Origin: CBDBND01 sp965207985
GTDB taxonomy: Bacteria; Pseudomonadota; Alphaproteobacteria; Rhodospirillales; Rhodospirillaceae
Reading direction: 5' to 3'
Assembly: GCA_965207985.1 (NCBI GenBank)
Contig: CBDBND010000003.1
Location: 62,001 to 126,000 of the forward strand
DNA length: 64,000 nucleotides
Shown here: one piece after another, positions 8,416 through 16,668 of the stretch
Position numbering within the stretch: position 1 is the stretch's first letter
Layout: every line of letters begins with the position of its first letter
Translations under genes and position numbers: made by a program
The notes under the pieces: model-generated
What the model saw: only the letters and a program-made list of their open reading frames with translations
What the model was told of the DNA's origin: nothing
Databases searched by the model: none

Positions 8416-9651
8416 TTAGTCTTCAACTTTCACGTCCATCTTGTCAGTGAGTCGTGTCAAATCTCCCATAGCAAGGCGATCGCCGGGGGCAACGCCGGAT
8501 AGGATCGTCTGTCCTTCTAGTATGCGCGCACCGAGCTGAACGCTGCGTTGTTCGAGCATATTGCTCTTGATGACATACACAATTCCGGTATCACCATTTG
8601 CCAGCACGGCGGCTGTTGGCACGACTACGCTTGATGCTGGCGCTGCGGAGATATTTTCCGATGTATCACTCAAAAATGAAACTCTCGCTCCCATTTCCGG
8701 GACAACGCGCGAATCCTTCTCTTTGAGCGCGACGCGGACTTTCACCGTTGCCCTGGCGCGGTCAGCGGAAGGAATCACGGTAATGACTTCCCCCGGGATT
8801 TGCCAATCTGGATAGGCATTTAATCTGATAATACTGCTCTGCAGAGGATGGACTCGGCTGATGAAGTTTTCGCTCACATCAACCTCCACTTCGAGTGAGT
8901 CCATGTCCACAATGGTGCCGATGCCTGTTCGGGTGAAACCACCACCCGCCGAAACTGGTGACACCATCTCTCCCGGTTGAGCTGCTTTGACCGTGACTAC
9001 ACCGGAGAAGGGGGCACGCACGACCATATCATCCTCAGCACGTTGCGCCACATCGCGGGCTGCGCGCGCGACTTCCACGCTCTGCTTGGCTACCTCAAGT
9101 CCGGTGCGGGCCGAATCATAATTTGCCTGAGAGGTCTCAAGCGCCGATTCGCTTATCCAGCCATCGGCATGTAACTTGACATTACGGTCATATACCGGCT
9201 TCACATTGTCGAAAGCCACTTGCGCACTGGCCAGGGTTGCTTGCGCTACTGACAATTGCGCTGAGGCGTGGTTTAGGTTTGCACGCGTATTGGAGTTATC
9301 CAATCGAGCCATAACTTGACCCTGTTCGATGCTTTGTCCTTCCTCGATTGGAACCGACAGAACTTTGCCCGTCACTTTGGCGGAGACCGTTGCCTGCCTG
9401 CGCGCTATGACGTAACCCGATGCATCGAGAAGAGATGCGCTGTCATTCAAGGTGACTGGCTCCACAGCCCTAGCGATGGTCGCCTGGACAGTCGTGCTCT
9501 GGCTTGTGAGTACAAATGAAGCGCCGCCCCCAACAAGCGCGATCACACCGATAACACTAACGACCAACAGTATTTTAGATGTTCGGTCGAGGCGAACATC
9601 CGATGATCTATCGATACGGAGTTGATCAAGTAGCGTGCCCTTGTGGTCCAT
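8416..9651 (-). CDS. Membrane-fusion (HlyD/MacA-like) periplasmic adaptor
   Basis: A 411-aa periplasmic adaptor, first gene of the four-gene export operon. The N-terminus is cytoplasmic and acidic, followed by one anchor helix (about 26-48). A split lipoyl half (GKVLSVPIEEGQSIEQGQ near 95-115) flanks an alpha-helical hairpin rich in Ala and Gln (about 120-210) and is followed by beta-barrel and membrane-proximal regions. It would bridge the FtsX-type permeases to an outer-membrane channel such as TolC; no such channel gene is nearby, so it presumably shares one. The ATG is preceded by AGGGGAAT. The 27-nt gap to the ATPase gene fits a single transcript. Confidence 0.88.
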   Translation of the reverse strand: MDHKGTLLDQLRIDRSSDVRLDRTSKILLVVSVIGVIALVGGGASFVLTSQSTTVQATIARAVEPVTLNDSASLLDASGYVIARRQATVSAKVTGKVLSVPIEEGQSIEQGQVMARLDNSNTRANLNHASAQLSVAQATLASAQVAFDNVKPVYDRNVKLHADGWISESALETSQANYDSARTGLEVAKQSVEVARAARDVAQRAEDDMVVRAPFSGVVTVKAAQPGEMVSPVSAGGGFTRTGIGTIVDMDSLEVEVDVSENFISRVHPLQSSIIRLNAYPDWQIPGEVITVIPSADRARATVKVRVALKEKDSRVVPEMGARVSFLSDTSENISAAPASSVVVPTAAVLANGDTGIVYVIKSNMLEQRSVQLGARILEGQTILSGVAPGDRLAMGDLTRLTDKMDVKVED

Positions 9652-9815
9652 ATTCCCCTAAGGCGCTTACGGGTGGCCGCAATGATGTAATCCCGGATGG
9701 TTGCAGCATAGATCATATCATAGACACACTTTAACGACCACGCAGTCGAACGAAGTTGGGACGCTACTTGGAATTTTTTGGCAAAGGGCTCAAGCGATGA
9801 ACAAGGCGATGGTGC

Positions 9816-9887
9816 GCCGCCGTTTGTCTCAGCTGAGCCGTTGCGAGATACTGTCGATCAGCCGATCATCTCTCTATTACAGGCTTT
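9816..9887 (+). pseudogene. IS3-type orfB N-terminal scrap
   Basis: The frame ending at 9889 contains RCEILSISRSSLYY, the HTH_21-like start of IS3 OrfB (compare LLSISRSSFYY in the intact copy at 3554-4417). It stops directly where the first 107-bp repeat begins, so the repeat boundary is also a recombination junction. Confidence 0.6.
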
Positions 9888-9889
9888 GA

Positions 9890-9996
9890 TGTCAAGTCGA
9901 ATTGAATAAGTGTTTGTTTTCGCTTGACAACTAGCCAATTGACTGCAGAAAAGTGCGACTAAGAGAAGACTCCAGCACATTAGATGGATCGTGAAA
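9890..9996. repeat. 107-bp direct repeat, copy 1
   Basis: Starts TGTCAAGTCGAATTG and ends GATGGATCGTGAAA; identical over 107 bp to 10138-10244. Looser similarity continues for about 40 bp beyond (TATCTCGAATC and TTGTCGTCCG occur downstream of both copies), so the duplicated unit was originally longer. It includes an AT-rich stretch and the inverted pair TTGACAA/TTGTCAA. No coding role seen. Confidence 0.9.
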
Positions 9997-10137
9997 GCCC
10001 GTGCGCAGAATGTTAGAAGTACCGTATCTCGAATCCTCATGATGCACCTGTTTGTCGTCCGACCACCTCACTCATCTGTCAAATCAAGTCGCTGCACTCT
10101 TAATTGCAACAGGACCTGACTGATTGACGTTACTTTT

Positions 10138-10244
10138 TGTCAAGTCGAATTGAATAAGTGTTTGTTTTCGCTTGACAACTAGCCAATTGACTGCAGAAAA
10201 GTGCGACTAAGAGAAGACTCCAGCACATTAGATGGATCGTGAAA
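10138..10244. repeat. 107-bp direct repeat, copy 2
   Basis: Second copy, offset by 248 bp and ending 67 bp before the gene at 10312. Contains TTGACAACT and TTGACTGCA, so it may supply a promoter-like element for that gene; this is speculative. Positions 9997-10137 between the copies hold no gene. Confidence 0.9.
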
Positions 10245-10311
10245 CGGTAGTATCTCGAATCATATGCATTGTCGTCCGCGAAGGCTGCACCCAACCTAGA
10301 AGGATTCTTTC

Positions 10312-11085
10312 ATGGAAAGTGAAAACCAAGGAAAGTCCATTTCCCTTCCTGGAGAGTGGGCTCTAAAGAAAGCTTTTGGACCGGTTCTTGAGGAGCTCGG
10401 TGACGACCTCCGACAATTGTATGCCGTCGGACGCGATAAGATAATAATTGCTGGTTATAAGAAAATTAGAAACACGGCAGACGGAAAGACGGCAAATCTT
10501 AGAGTGACAAGAGATGTATTCTGGAACGGTGCATTTACGGATGATGAAGTTTGTGCCGAATATTTTGGGGGTGTCTTCGCCTCCTCAAGAAGTAACGATG
10601 GTAAGGATGATAGCGCTATCCAATTTGTTGACACTATCAAGTCCATGTCTTCCAAGCAGTTGAGATTGCATTACTTCATTTACTATTGCTTGAACAAGAA
10701 TTTTTTCAAAAAAAGAGAAAGCGTCAATGTAGCGCAGGGCTCAGATATACAAAGCAGGAATATATTTCTTGCTCATGGGGAATTGGACAATCTAGGCATA
10801 AAGATTGATACAGATTTCAATGTCCTTTTTCGCCTTGGTCTAATACATGAGTACAAACTCGACCGTCACGCTGTTGGACAACGTATCTTACATTACGCTT
10901 CGGCACGCCCGACTACATACGGAGTACTGTTATACGCCGCAGCACACAATAGACTGGAGGATTGGAGAAGCTTTGATCAGCAAGAGTTTGGTGAGTTTGA
11001 TTACCTAAATCCCCCAAAGTTTTTCGCTTCAACTTTGAACGGTCTTGCTAAACAAGCTGGGATGGAGGACGTTGAAGGAAATTAA
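10312..11085 (+). CDS. DUF4393 / Abi-alpha-like protein (tentative)
   Basis: A 257-aa soluble protein, clearly richer in A+T than its neighbours, which suggests separate transfer. AGAAGGA lies upstream of the ATG. Residues about 75-125 (DDEVCAEYFGGVFASSRS followed by FVDTIKSMSSKQLRLHYF) match the layout of DUF4393: an acidic residue-led helix ending in L(L)AS, a gap, then F..(I/L)..(L/M)S...L. The later FNVLFRLGLIH fits the NLxRLGLI stretch of the same family. DUF4393 contains the Abi-alpha proteins linked to phage abortive infection. The assignment is by pattern memory and may be wrong. It stands alone on the plus strand behind the duplicated 107-bp repeat; no partner gene is visible. Confidence 0.5.
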   Translation: MESENQGKSISLPGEWALKKAFGPVLEELGDDLRQLYAVGRDKIIIAGYKKIRNTADGKTANLRVTRDVFWNGAFTDDEVCAEYFGGVFASSRSNDGKDDSAIQFVDTIKSMSSKQLRLHYFIYYCLNKNFFKKRESVNVAQGSDIQSRNIFLAHGELDNLGIKIDTDFNVLFRLGLIHEYKLDRHAVGQRILHYASARPTTYGVLLYAAAHNRLEDWRSFDQQEFGEFDYLNPPKFFASTLNGLAKQAGMEDVEGN

Positions 11086-11209
11086 TGCCCAATGCGGTGC
11101 CAGGGGTATTGCTTAGCGCGGCGTCGACGCATTCGTGCATATCCTCGAAATGAACGCAGAAAGTTACCGTCTCCGACAACGCCGCAGAGCCCGCGACCTT
11201 TCCCCTGAA

Positions 11210-11377
11210 TTAGGTCCATCTGACAGTAGAATCTTCATGGTTTGCAAATGTTGTGGGCGTCGGCGCGGCGCTTCTGCAAGGCGCAAGCAACGACGCGTGG
11301 GTACTAATGATTTCGACAGGTGTGCGGTATCCTAGCGCCGAATAAGGCCGCTCTGTGTTGTAGTGACGGCGCACGCA
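11210..11377 (-). pseudogene. IS3-type orfB C-terminal scrap
   Basis: Reads RRHYNTERPYSALGYRTP and then HEDSTVRWT, the usual C-terminal end of an IS3-family OrfB. It is joined without a gap to the terminase fragment at about 11378. A different IS3 subgroup from the element at 3515. Confidence 0.75.
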
Positions 11378-11924
11378 ACGCATCGAAGCTGGCCCGCAAT
11401 GCCGGATCGGCCTTCGCTTGCTTCGCCTCAGTGCGGATAGCCTGTTGCAGTTCAGGCATATACCGCAAAGACGGATTGGCTTTGACCCACCTGTCCCATT
11501 GAAACTTTGGATCGTCCGGCCCGCACGCATGGCACTGGGAATAATCCGCACCCCCGGCCAGCATTTTGGCGAACCAATGCAACTCATAGGCGGGCCTTGT
11601 CCCTAACGTAACAAAGCGGCTATGCGATTGCTTGCCTGCCGCTGGACGAAGCGGTGCGACCATGCGCTCGCCCGTAGTCTCCGGCCACTGTGCAGGCTCA
11701 TCCGCAAGCACAAGCACCAGCGTGAGACCATGCGCCCGGCGCGAGTCCGATCCGATAGAGCGTACGCTGGCTCCGGTTTGCCTGTTTTCGATCCGCGCCT
11801 GTTGTGCCGTGTCCCAAACCTTCCAATGGTCCTTATCGGCCAGCTTGTCACCCACGAACGCCAGCACGTGCTCAAAAGCGATCCGCCCATGCTCGAAGCC
11901 ACGATAGATGAACCGGGAAATCAA
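11378..11924 (-). pseudogene. Phage terminase large subunit fragment
   Basis: About 182 codons that include a Walker B-like stretch, LVLVLADEPAQWPETTGE, followed by GKQSHSRFVTLGTRP and a segment with the CxxCG-type pattern of the ATPase/nuclease linker. This matches the central part of TerL, the DNA-packaging motor of tailed phages. The N-terminal Walker A region and the nuclease domain are missing, the C-terminal side being cut by an IS3 fragment. It marks a decayed prophage, consistent with the integrases at 13396-15807. Confidence 0.75.
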
Positions 11925-11963
11925 TTCACACAGCGCTCTTATGGATCGTGTTCCCCGCTTGCG

Positions 11964-12269
11964 TCAATCGGCGTGAGGTTTCACGGCATCTGATACGGCG
12001 GCTTGTTTTGAGGCGACGTCATTCCTCACATTACTGCGACCTAAGAGCCTTTGTCTCTTAAGCTCTTGGTAAACATCACGTAATTCATGTTCTATTTTAG
12101 GCGACGAAGCGCCCGATCGGAATTCTTGCAGTTCATTCTCAAGTTTTTTGATCTTGGACCCAATAAACAGGGATCTCAGCACGACACCCACCAAGATCAA
12201 TAATACAGCGCCGGTGATCTGACCGGTGACGCTGGCAAATATGCCGTCAAAGTAACTGATCCAAGACAT
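11964..12269 (-). CDS. Small membrane-anchored coiled-coil protein
   Basis: 101 aa: one hydrophobic helix near residues 17-36 (GQITGAVLLILVGVVLRSLF), then a charged helix likely to form a coiled coil (SKIKKLENELQEF ... IEHELRDVYQELKRQRL). No family recognised. Its position beside the terminase fragment suggests a prophage gene, possibly in lysis or membrane function, but the sequence does not prove it. The ribosome-binding site is weak (AGGCAG), which lowers confidence. Confidence 0.5.
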   Translation of the reverse strand: MSWISYFDGIFASVTGQITGAVLLILVGVVLRSLFIGSKIKKLENELQEFRSGASSPKIEHELRDVYQELKRQRLLGRSNVRNDVASKQAAVSDAVKPHAD

Positions 12270-12364
12270 CTGCCTATCATGCCGGTTTCCATCGCCGCAT
12301 CAAGGCGCTCGATTTCCTGTGTCGTGTAACCAAACGGATAGATCATACGCTCACAAAACGTAGA

Positions 12365-12775
12365 CTATCTCACTGATTGCCCTACTTTCATGGCGGTCAC
12401 AAGGGAGGCAGCTAAAGCGACCCATCCAGCCATGAAGATAATGGCACCGGCGATTGCAGGTTCAAGTGGGCCGCCGAAAGGGACAGCATACATACCGGCG
12501 CAAAAAGACACCGTGCCCAATGCGAACAGAACAGCCGCAGAGAAATTCAATTGGCGTGGCCAACCGCTTGGCAAGCGATCATGAATAAGGCCCAGAAAAG
12601 CTAAAGCCAAGGCATGCCACATCTGATATTTGGCAGACATGTGGAAGATGGTTACAGCATACTCGCCAGCTATTTCTTCCAGCCCGTGGGCGGAGTAACT
12701 CTCTAGACATATAACAATGAAACCGTTGACTGCAGCAAACAGAAGCACGGCAAGGGACGGACGGGAGAGTGGCAT
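12365..12775 (-). CDS. DUF423-like inner-membrane protein
   Basis: A 136-aa protein with four hydrophobic segments. It shows the DUF423 (YgdD) pattern: an N-terminal helix, HALALAFLGL in the second helix, FCAGMYAV...GGPLEP in the third loop and IIFMAGWVALAASL near the end. Function unknown in general. The ATG at 12775 was chosen over one seven codons upstream because AAGGAGG lies 8 nt before it. Confidence 0.7.
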   Translation of the reverse strand: MPLSRPSLAVLLFAAVNGFIVICLESYSAHGLEEIAGEYAVTIFHMSAKYQMWHALALAFLGLIHDRLPSGWPRQLNFSAAVLFALGTVSFCAGMYAVPFGGPLEPAIAGAIIFMAGWVALAASLVTAMKVGQSVR

Positions 12776-12902
12776 AACTAAATCCTCCTTCGGCACTATC
12801 TCTATCCCAAAATGGTCAGGCCATAGCCAGAGCTTATATGCAGAGGCTTAGAAAACGTAAGCGGTTATGTCAAACAAACCCGTTCCGCCATTTTGGCCGA
12901 TT

Positions 12903-12974
12903 GTCATCAACTTGCTACATGAAGATTCTCCACTACGGCCTCTTATGCTCTTGACTGGTTAATCTGACAATGCC
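12903..12974 (+). repeat. Degenerate IS6-like right-end relic
   Basis: Runs from TCAACTTGCT to TTAATCTGACAATGCC and aligns over its whole length, with substitutions, to the transposase tail plus terminal sequence at 16567-16637 and 40737-40821. It is an old copy of the same IS end, with no transposase left. Confidence 0.6.
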
Positions 12975-13008
12975 CTATAGGCTGTATCCAAACTAGGAGT
13001 CGGTGCTC

Positions 13009-13371
13009 GTGTATAATTGTGCAAAGTGTCCGGGCTATTGTTGTTCTTATCCTCTTATAGAATTAACGAAGCGCGACGTTGAACGCTTGGCCAAATACTT
13101 TGGTATGAGTTTCAAAATGGCCAGCAAGAAGTTTACGAAATCGCATTCCCAAGCGCGAACGCCCTATGTGTTGCGCCGAAAAAAAGATGAGTATTTTGGT
13201 AGGGTCTGCCAGTTCTTCGATACCGAGGAGCGCCTTTGCACAGTTTATGAGGCGCGTCCGAAAATATGCCGCGACTACCCGGGTGGACGTTGCGGCTATT
13301 ACGATTTTCTATCTTCCGAGCGGCGGGCGATGGAGGATCCAGAATTGGTTGCTCTGACTTGGAATAAGTAA
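13009..13371 (+). CDS. YkgJ-family cysteine cluster protein
   Basis: About 120 aa with the conserved cysteine arrangement of the CxxCxxxCC family: CAKCPGYCC at the start, then CQFF, CTVYEARPKICRDYP and a final C near residue 96. The family is annotated as a putative zinc- or iron-chelating domain; the biochemical role is unknown. A GTG start at 13009 gives AGGAG a 9-nt spacing, better than the GTG at 13003 (3 nt). It lies between the IS6-like relic and the integrases; the opposite-strand integrase ends 25 nt downstream. Confidence 0.8.
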   Translation: MYNCAKCPGYCCSYPLIELTKRDVERLAKYFGMSFKMASKKFTKSHSQARTPYVLRRKKDEYFGRVCQFFDTEERLCTVYEARPKICRDYPGGRCGYYDFLSSERRAMEDPELVALTWNK

Positions 13372-13395
13372 ACCCTCGAAGGGTAGAAAGTAAGT

Positions 13396-14598
13396 TTAAG
13401 TCTTGCTCGGCCTGTAACGGCCACCCAGAATATCGGCGGCAATACTGTCGGCGATGCGGACCGCGGACTCCTGCACCGAATCCCGCGCCAGATGCGCATA
13501 GCGGGCCGTGGTCTCCACCTGGCTGTGGCCCAACAGTTTCCCGATCATCGGCAGACTCTCGCCAAGGGCCAACGCGCGGCTGGCAAACGAATGACGCAGG
13601 TCGTGAATGCGCACGTCCTCAAGACCCGCCCGGTCCCGGATGATCTCCCAGGGATCGTTGATATTGCGCATGTATGTCCCTCCGGTGCGTCCCGGAATGA
13701 CCCAGGGGTTGTCCAGAACACGGGGCAACCCTTCGAGTAACTGAACCGCCTCCGGTGAGAGGAAAACCGTCCTGGGTCCGGTTTTGCTGTCGCTCAAGCG
13801 CAACTCCCCGGCCTTAAGGTCCACCTCGTCCCAGCGCAGCTTCAATATCTCATGGCGCCGGCATCCCGTCAGCATCAGGAGCCGGATTGCCGCCACCGCG
13901 TGCACCGATACGCCGGGACGGGTCTCCGCCTCGTTCAGCACCCGGCCCAGACGGCGGACCTCTTCTTCCGTCAGAAACCGCTCCCGGGGGCGCTGCCTGT
14001 ACTTGACCTGAAACCGGCACGGATTAGTCCCTTCGGGAACCATGTCCCAGGCCTCGGCCATGTTGAACATCCGCGATAGCGTATCGATCACCAGGTTCGC
14101 CATGTAAGGCGTTTCCCGGAGCTTGTATTGCAACTCGGCCACATGGGCCTGTTCAACCGCCAGTACGGGCAGCCTGCCAAGTGCGGGAAGAATATGTTTG
14201 CCGACGGCCAGACGGTATGTCTCCGCCGTCTTCGCCTTGCAGCGCACCGCCACATGCTCGTCCAGATACCGTGAAGCAAGCTCTTCCACCGTAGGGCCGC
14301 CGGCCAGCTTAGCCGCCATGGGCTCGGGCACAGGATCCTCGCCCGCCTTGATCCGCGCAATGATTAGTGCCGCGCGCCGCCGCGCTTCCTCGGCGGTGAG
14401 CACACCATGACGGCCCACCGTCACCCGCTTTGCCGCCGCACCCCCCGCCCGGGTCTGGACGACATAGTATTTGCTCCCCGAAGGATAAACCCGCACACCG
14501 AACCCGACCAGCTCACTGTCCCAGAAAACCGTGTCCTTCCCGGCCTTCAGGGCCTCGACGGTGCGCCTTGAAATCGTCTTGTATTGCAGTTTGGCCAT
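13396..14598 (-). CDS. Tyrosine recombinase (phage/ICE integrase) 1
   Basis: A 400-aa integrase with an N-terminal arm-binding DUF4102-type domain (residues 1-90, FGVRVYPSGSKYYVVQTR), a SAM-like core-binding domain (about 103-200) and a catalytic domain with Arg247 (TGCRRHEIL), Lys272, His332 and Arg335 (HDLRHSFASR), His358 (LLGHSQ) and Tyr367 (TARYAHL). All catalytic residues are present, so it should be active in site-specific integration or excision. It is paralogous to the gene just upstream on the same strand; only 21 nt separate them. No tRNA or obvious attachment repeat was seen beside it. Confidence 0.95.
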   Translation of the reverse strand: MAKLQYKTISRRTVEALKAGKDTVFWDSELVGFGVRVYPSGSKYYVVQTRAGGAAAKRVTVGRHGVLTAEEARRRAALIIARIKAGEDPVPEPMAAKLAGGPTVEELASRYLDEHVAVRCKAKTAETYRLAVGKHILPALGRLPVLAVEQAHVAELQYKLRETPYMANLVIDTLSRMFNMAEAWDMVPEGTNPCRFQVKYRQRPRERFLTEEEVRRLGRVLNEAETRPGVSVHAVAAIRLLMLTGCRRHEILKLRWDEVDLKAGELRLSDSKTGPRTVFLSPEAVQLLEGLPRVLDNPWVIPGRTGGTYMRNINDPWEIIRDRAGLEDVRIHDLRHSFASRALALGESLPMIGKLLGHSQVETTARYAHLARDSVQESAVRIADSIAADILGGRYRPSKT

Positions 14599-14619
14599 GC
14601 AGCCGCTCCCGCTTTCTCC

Positions 14620-15807
14620 TTACCCCGTGGTGAACGCCGCTTGGCGCAGGATATCCGCCCCGATGCTGCCGCCAACCTTGGCCGCCGATACCTTCTCCCT
14701 ATCCCGTGCCAGGTGTGCATAGCGGGCCGTCGTGCCGATTTTCTTGTGGCCCAGCAGCTTTCCGATCATCGGCAGACTCTCGCCAAGGGCCAATGCACGG
14801 CTTGCATAGGAATGACGGATGTCGTGGATGCGCACGTCCTCCAGTCCGGCCCGCGCCCGCAGGCGGGCCCAGGGGTCGTTGAGGTTCCTAAGACGCCCGC
14901 CGGGCTTGTTGTTGACAATGACCCAGGGATTGTCCGTAACACGGGGTATGCCGTCGAGCACCGACGCCACCGCCGGTGTCAGAGGCACCCGGCGCGCACC
15001 CGTCTTGCTGTCGCGGATGCGGAGTTCTCCCGCCTTGTGGTCCACATCGTCCCAGCGCAGCGTCAATATCTCGTTGCGCCGGCACCCGGTCAGCATCAGG
15101 AGACGGATGGCCGCGATGGCGTGGGAGGAGACCGAGCCTTCCTCTTCCGCCTCGTCCAGCACCCGGCCCAGGCGCCGGTACTCATCAGGCGTCAGGAACC
15201 GCTCGCGCCGGTGCTCCTTGTACTTTCGCACTGCCCGGCAGGGGTTGCGGCGGGGCGGGGTCATACCCCAGGCCTCGGCGAGGGAGAACATCTTGGCGAG
15301 AACATTCAAGGTCTCGTTCGCCTGATAGGGCATGTCGCGGAGCTTGTAGTGAAGCGCCGCCACTTGCTTTTGGTTAACGGCACCGATCGGCAACCGGCCG
15401 AGTTCGGGCAGGATGTATTTGGCGACGGTGTTCCTGCGGTTCTTGGCGGTCGACGGGCGGCAGTTCACCTCCACATGGGCGCGCATGTAACGCTCAGCCA
15501 GATCAGCCATGGTCCACTCGGGCGCAGGCTCCGAAGGCATGGGGTCCTCGCCGCGCTTGATGCGGTCGATAATAACGGTTGCCTGCTTCCTGGCCTTGTC
15601 GGCGGACACCTCGCCGTGCCATCCGATGGTCACACGCTTCGGTCCTCCCGGTCCCCGGGTCTGCACCACGTAGACCTTCCGTCCGGTGGTATAGACACGG
15701 ACACCGAAGCCGGGCAGGTGCCGGTCCCAGAACACGGCGTCCTTATCCCCGACAACGAGTGCATCCACACTCCGTTTCGTGAGTTTGTGTGCATCTTTTC
15801 CGGGCAT
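14620..15807 (-). CDS. Tyrosine recombinase (phage/ICE integrase) 2
   Basis: A 395-aa integrase with the same domain order as its neighbour and complete catalytic residues: Arg243 (TGCRRNEIL), Lys268, His328 and Arg331 (HDIRHSYASR), His354 (LLGHKK) and Tyr363 (TARYAHL). The two proteins are clearly similar but differ throughout, so they are diverged paralogues or two separate acquisitions rather than a recent duplication. First gene of the pair. Confidence 0.95.
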   Translation of the reverse strand: MPGKDAHKLTKRSVDALVVGDKDAVFWDRHLPGFGVRVYTTGRKVYVVQTRGPGGPKRVTIGWHGEVSADKARKQATVIIDRIKRGEDPMPSEPAPEWTMADLAERYMRAHVEVNCRPSTAKNRRNTVAKYILPELGRLPIGAVNQKQVAALHYKLRDMPYQANETLNVLAKMFSLAEAWGMTPPRRNPCRAVRKYKEHRRERFLTPDEYRRLGRVLDEAEEEGSVSSHAIAAIRLLMLTGCRRNEILTLRWDDVDHKAGELRIRDSKTGARRVPLTPAVASVLDGIPRVTDNPWVIVNNKPGGRLRNLNDPWARLRARAGLEDVRIHDIRHSYASRALALGESLPMIGKLLGHKKIGTTARYAHLARDREKVSAAKVGGSIGADILRQAAFTTG

Positions 15808-16156
15808 GGGTGTCCCCCGTTGGCATGAAAGCGTTCGGTCACGCGGTTATGGAGGCGACGATGACATGGAGCGAACGCGGGCGAAGCCCGGCAGTACACG
15901 GAGTTGGCTTTATCGTCCTCATTTCCGTCACCCGTTGAACGAACGGTTTTCGTTAGCGTATTTCCTACGCTGGATCGTGGTGCCGATTTACGTAATCAAA
16001 TCGCAACCGACTGACATCAAATCAGAGCGCATTCAAGCGCATCGTTGTCGGCAACACAAGTGCAAATCGGTGGGGTGAAATGCAGGAAATGCACAATAAT
16101 ACAATAATTTATCATACTCCTGCGCACGTCTGCGCATGATTGGCGTAATAGCGTGA
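15808..16156. other. Intergenic, no gene recognised
   Basis: This 349-bp stretch lies upstream of integrase 2. It contains short dyads (GCGCATTCAAGCGC, TGCGCACGTCTGCGCA) and an AT-rich segment near 16090-16120. These would suit recombinase binding or a promoter, but nothing decisive is visible. The left half of the adjacent IS6-like element is absent. Confidence 0.4.
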
Positions 16157-16637
16157 TTTCTACATTATCTATGGCGTGCCGTTGACCATGAAGGCGAAGT
16201 CCTTGAGGTCTATGTCACGAAACGGCGGGATCACAGGGCTGCGCTTGAGTTCCTTAGACGTGCCATGAAGCGTTATGGTCGGCCGGCCACGATCGTTACG
16301 GACAGGCTAAAGTCATACAGGGCTGCGATGCAGGTGATCGGCAACGAGAGCCGCCAAGAGATCAAGCGTTGGCTCAACAATAGAGCCGAAAATTCACACC
16401 AGCCCTTCCGACGACGGGAAGGGGCGATGGCTCGGTTCAGAGACATCAAGACCCTGCAGAAGTTCGCTTCCGTCCATGCCTCGATCTACAACCACTTCAA
16501 CCACCAACGTCATCTCAACCGCCGCGATATTTTCAAACAAGACCGAGACGCTGCCCTGGCCGAGTGGCGTCAACTTGCTGCCTGAGAGGCCTCCATTAGG
16601 AATGCTTCTGCTCCGGCCCAGTTAGTCTGACAATGCC
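16157..16637 (+). pseudogene. IS6-family transposase, C-terminal part with right end
   Basis: The frame begins inside the catalytic domain (FLHYLWRAVDHEGEVL) and continues through the second Asp (IVTDRLKSY) and the Glu region (NNRAENSHQPFRRRE) to the stop at 16585. The N-terminal half with the first catalytic Asp region is gone. The relic ends TTAGTCTGACAATGCC (16622-16637), the terminal repeat that recurs elsewhere in the window. Confidence 0.85.
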
Positions 16638-16668
16638 CCACCCGATAAGGTCGGATTTGGCTATAGCG

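Noticed and set aside
9890..10244. CRISPR array
   Set aside because: Only two long copies with a single spacer-like interval, and no cas genes; repeat length far exceeds CRISPR repeats.
14584..15828. Long plus-strand open frame (about 414 codons) opposite integrase 2
   Set aside because: It is the shadow of a well-supported integrase with complete catalytic residues; its own translation has no domain pattern.
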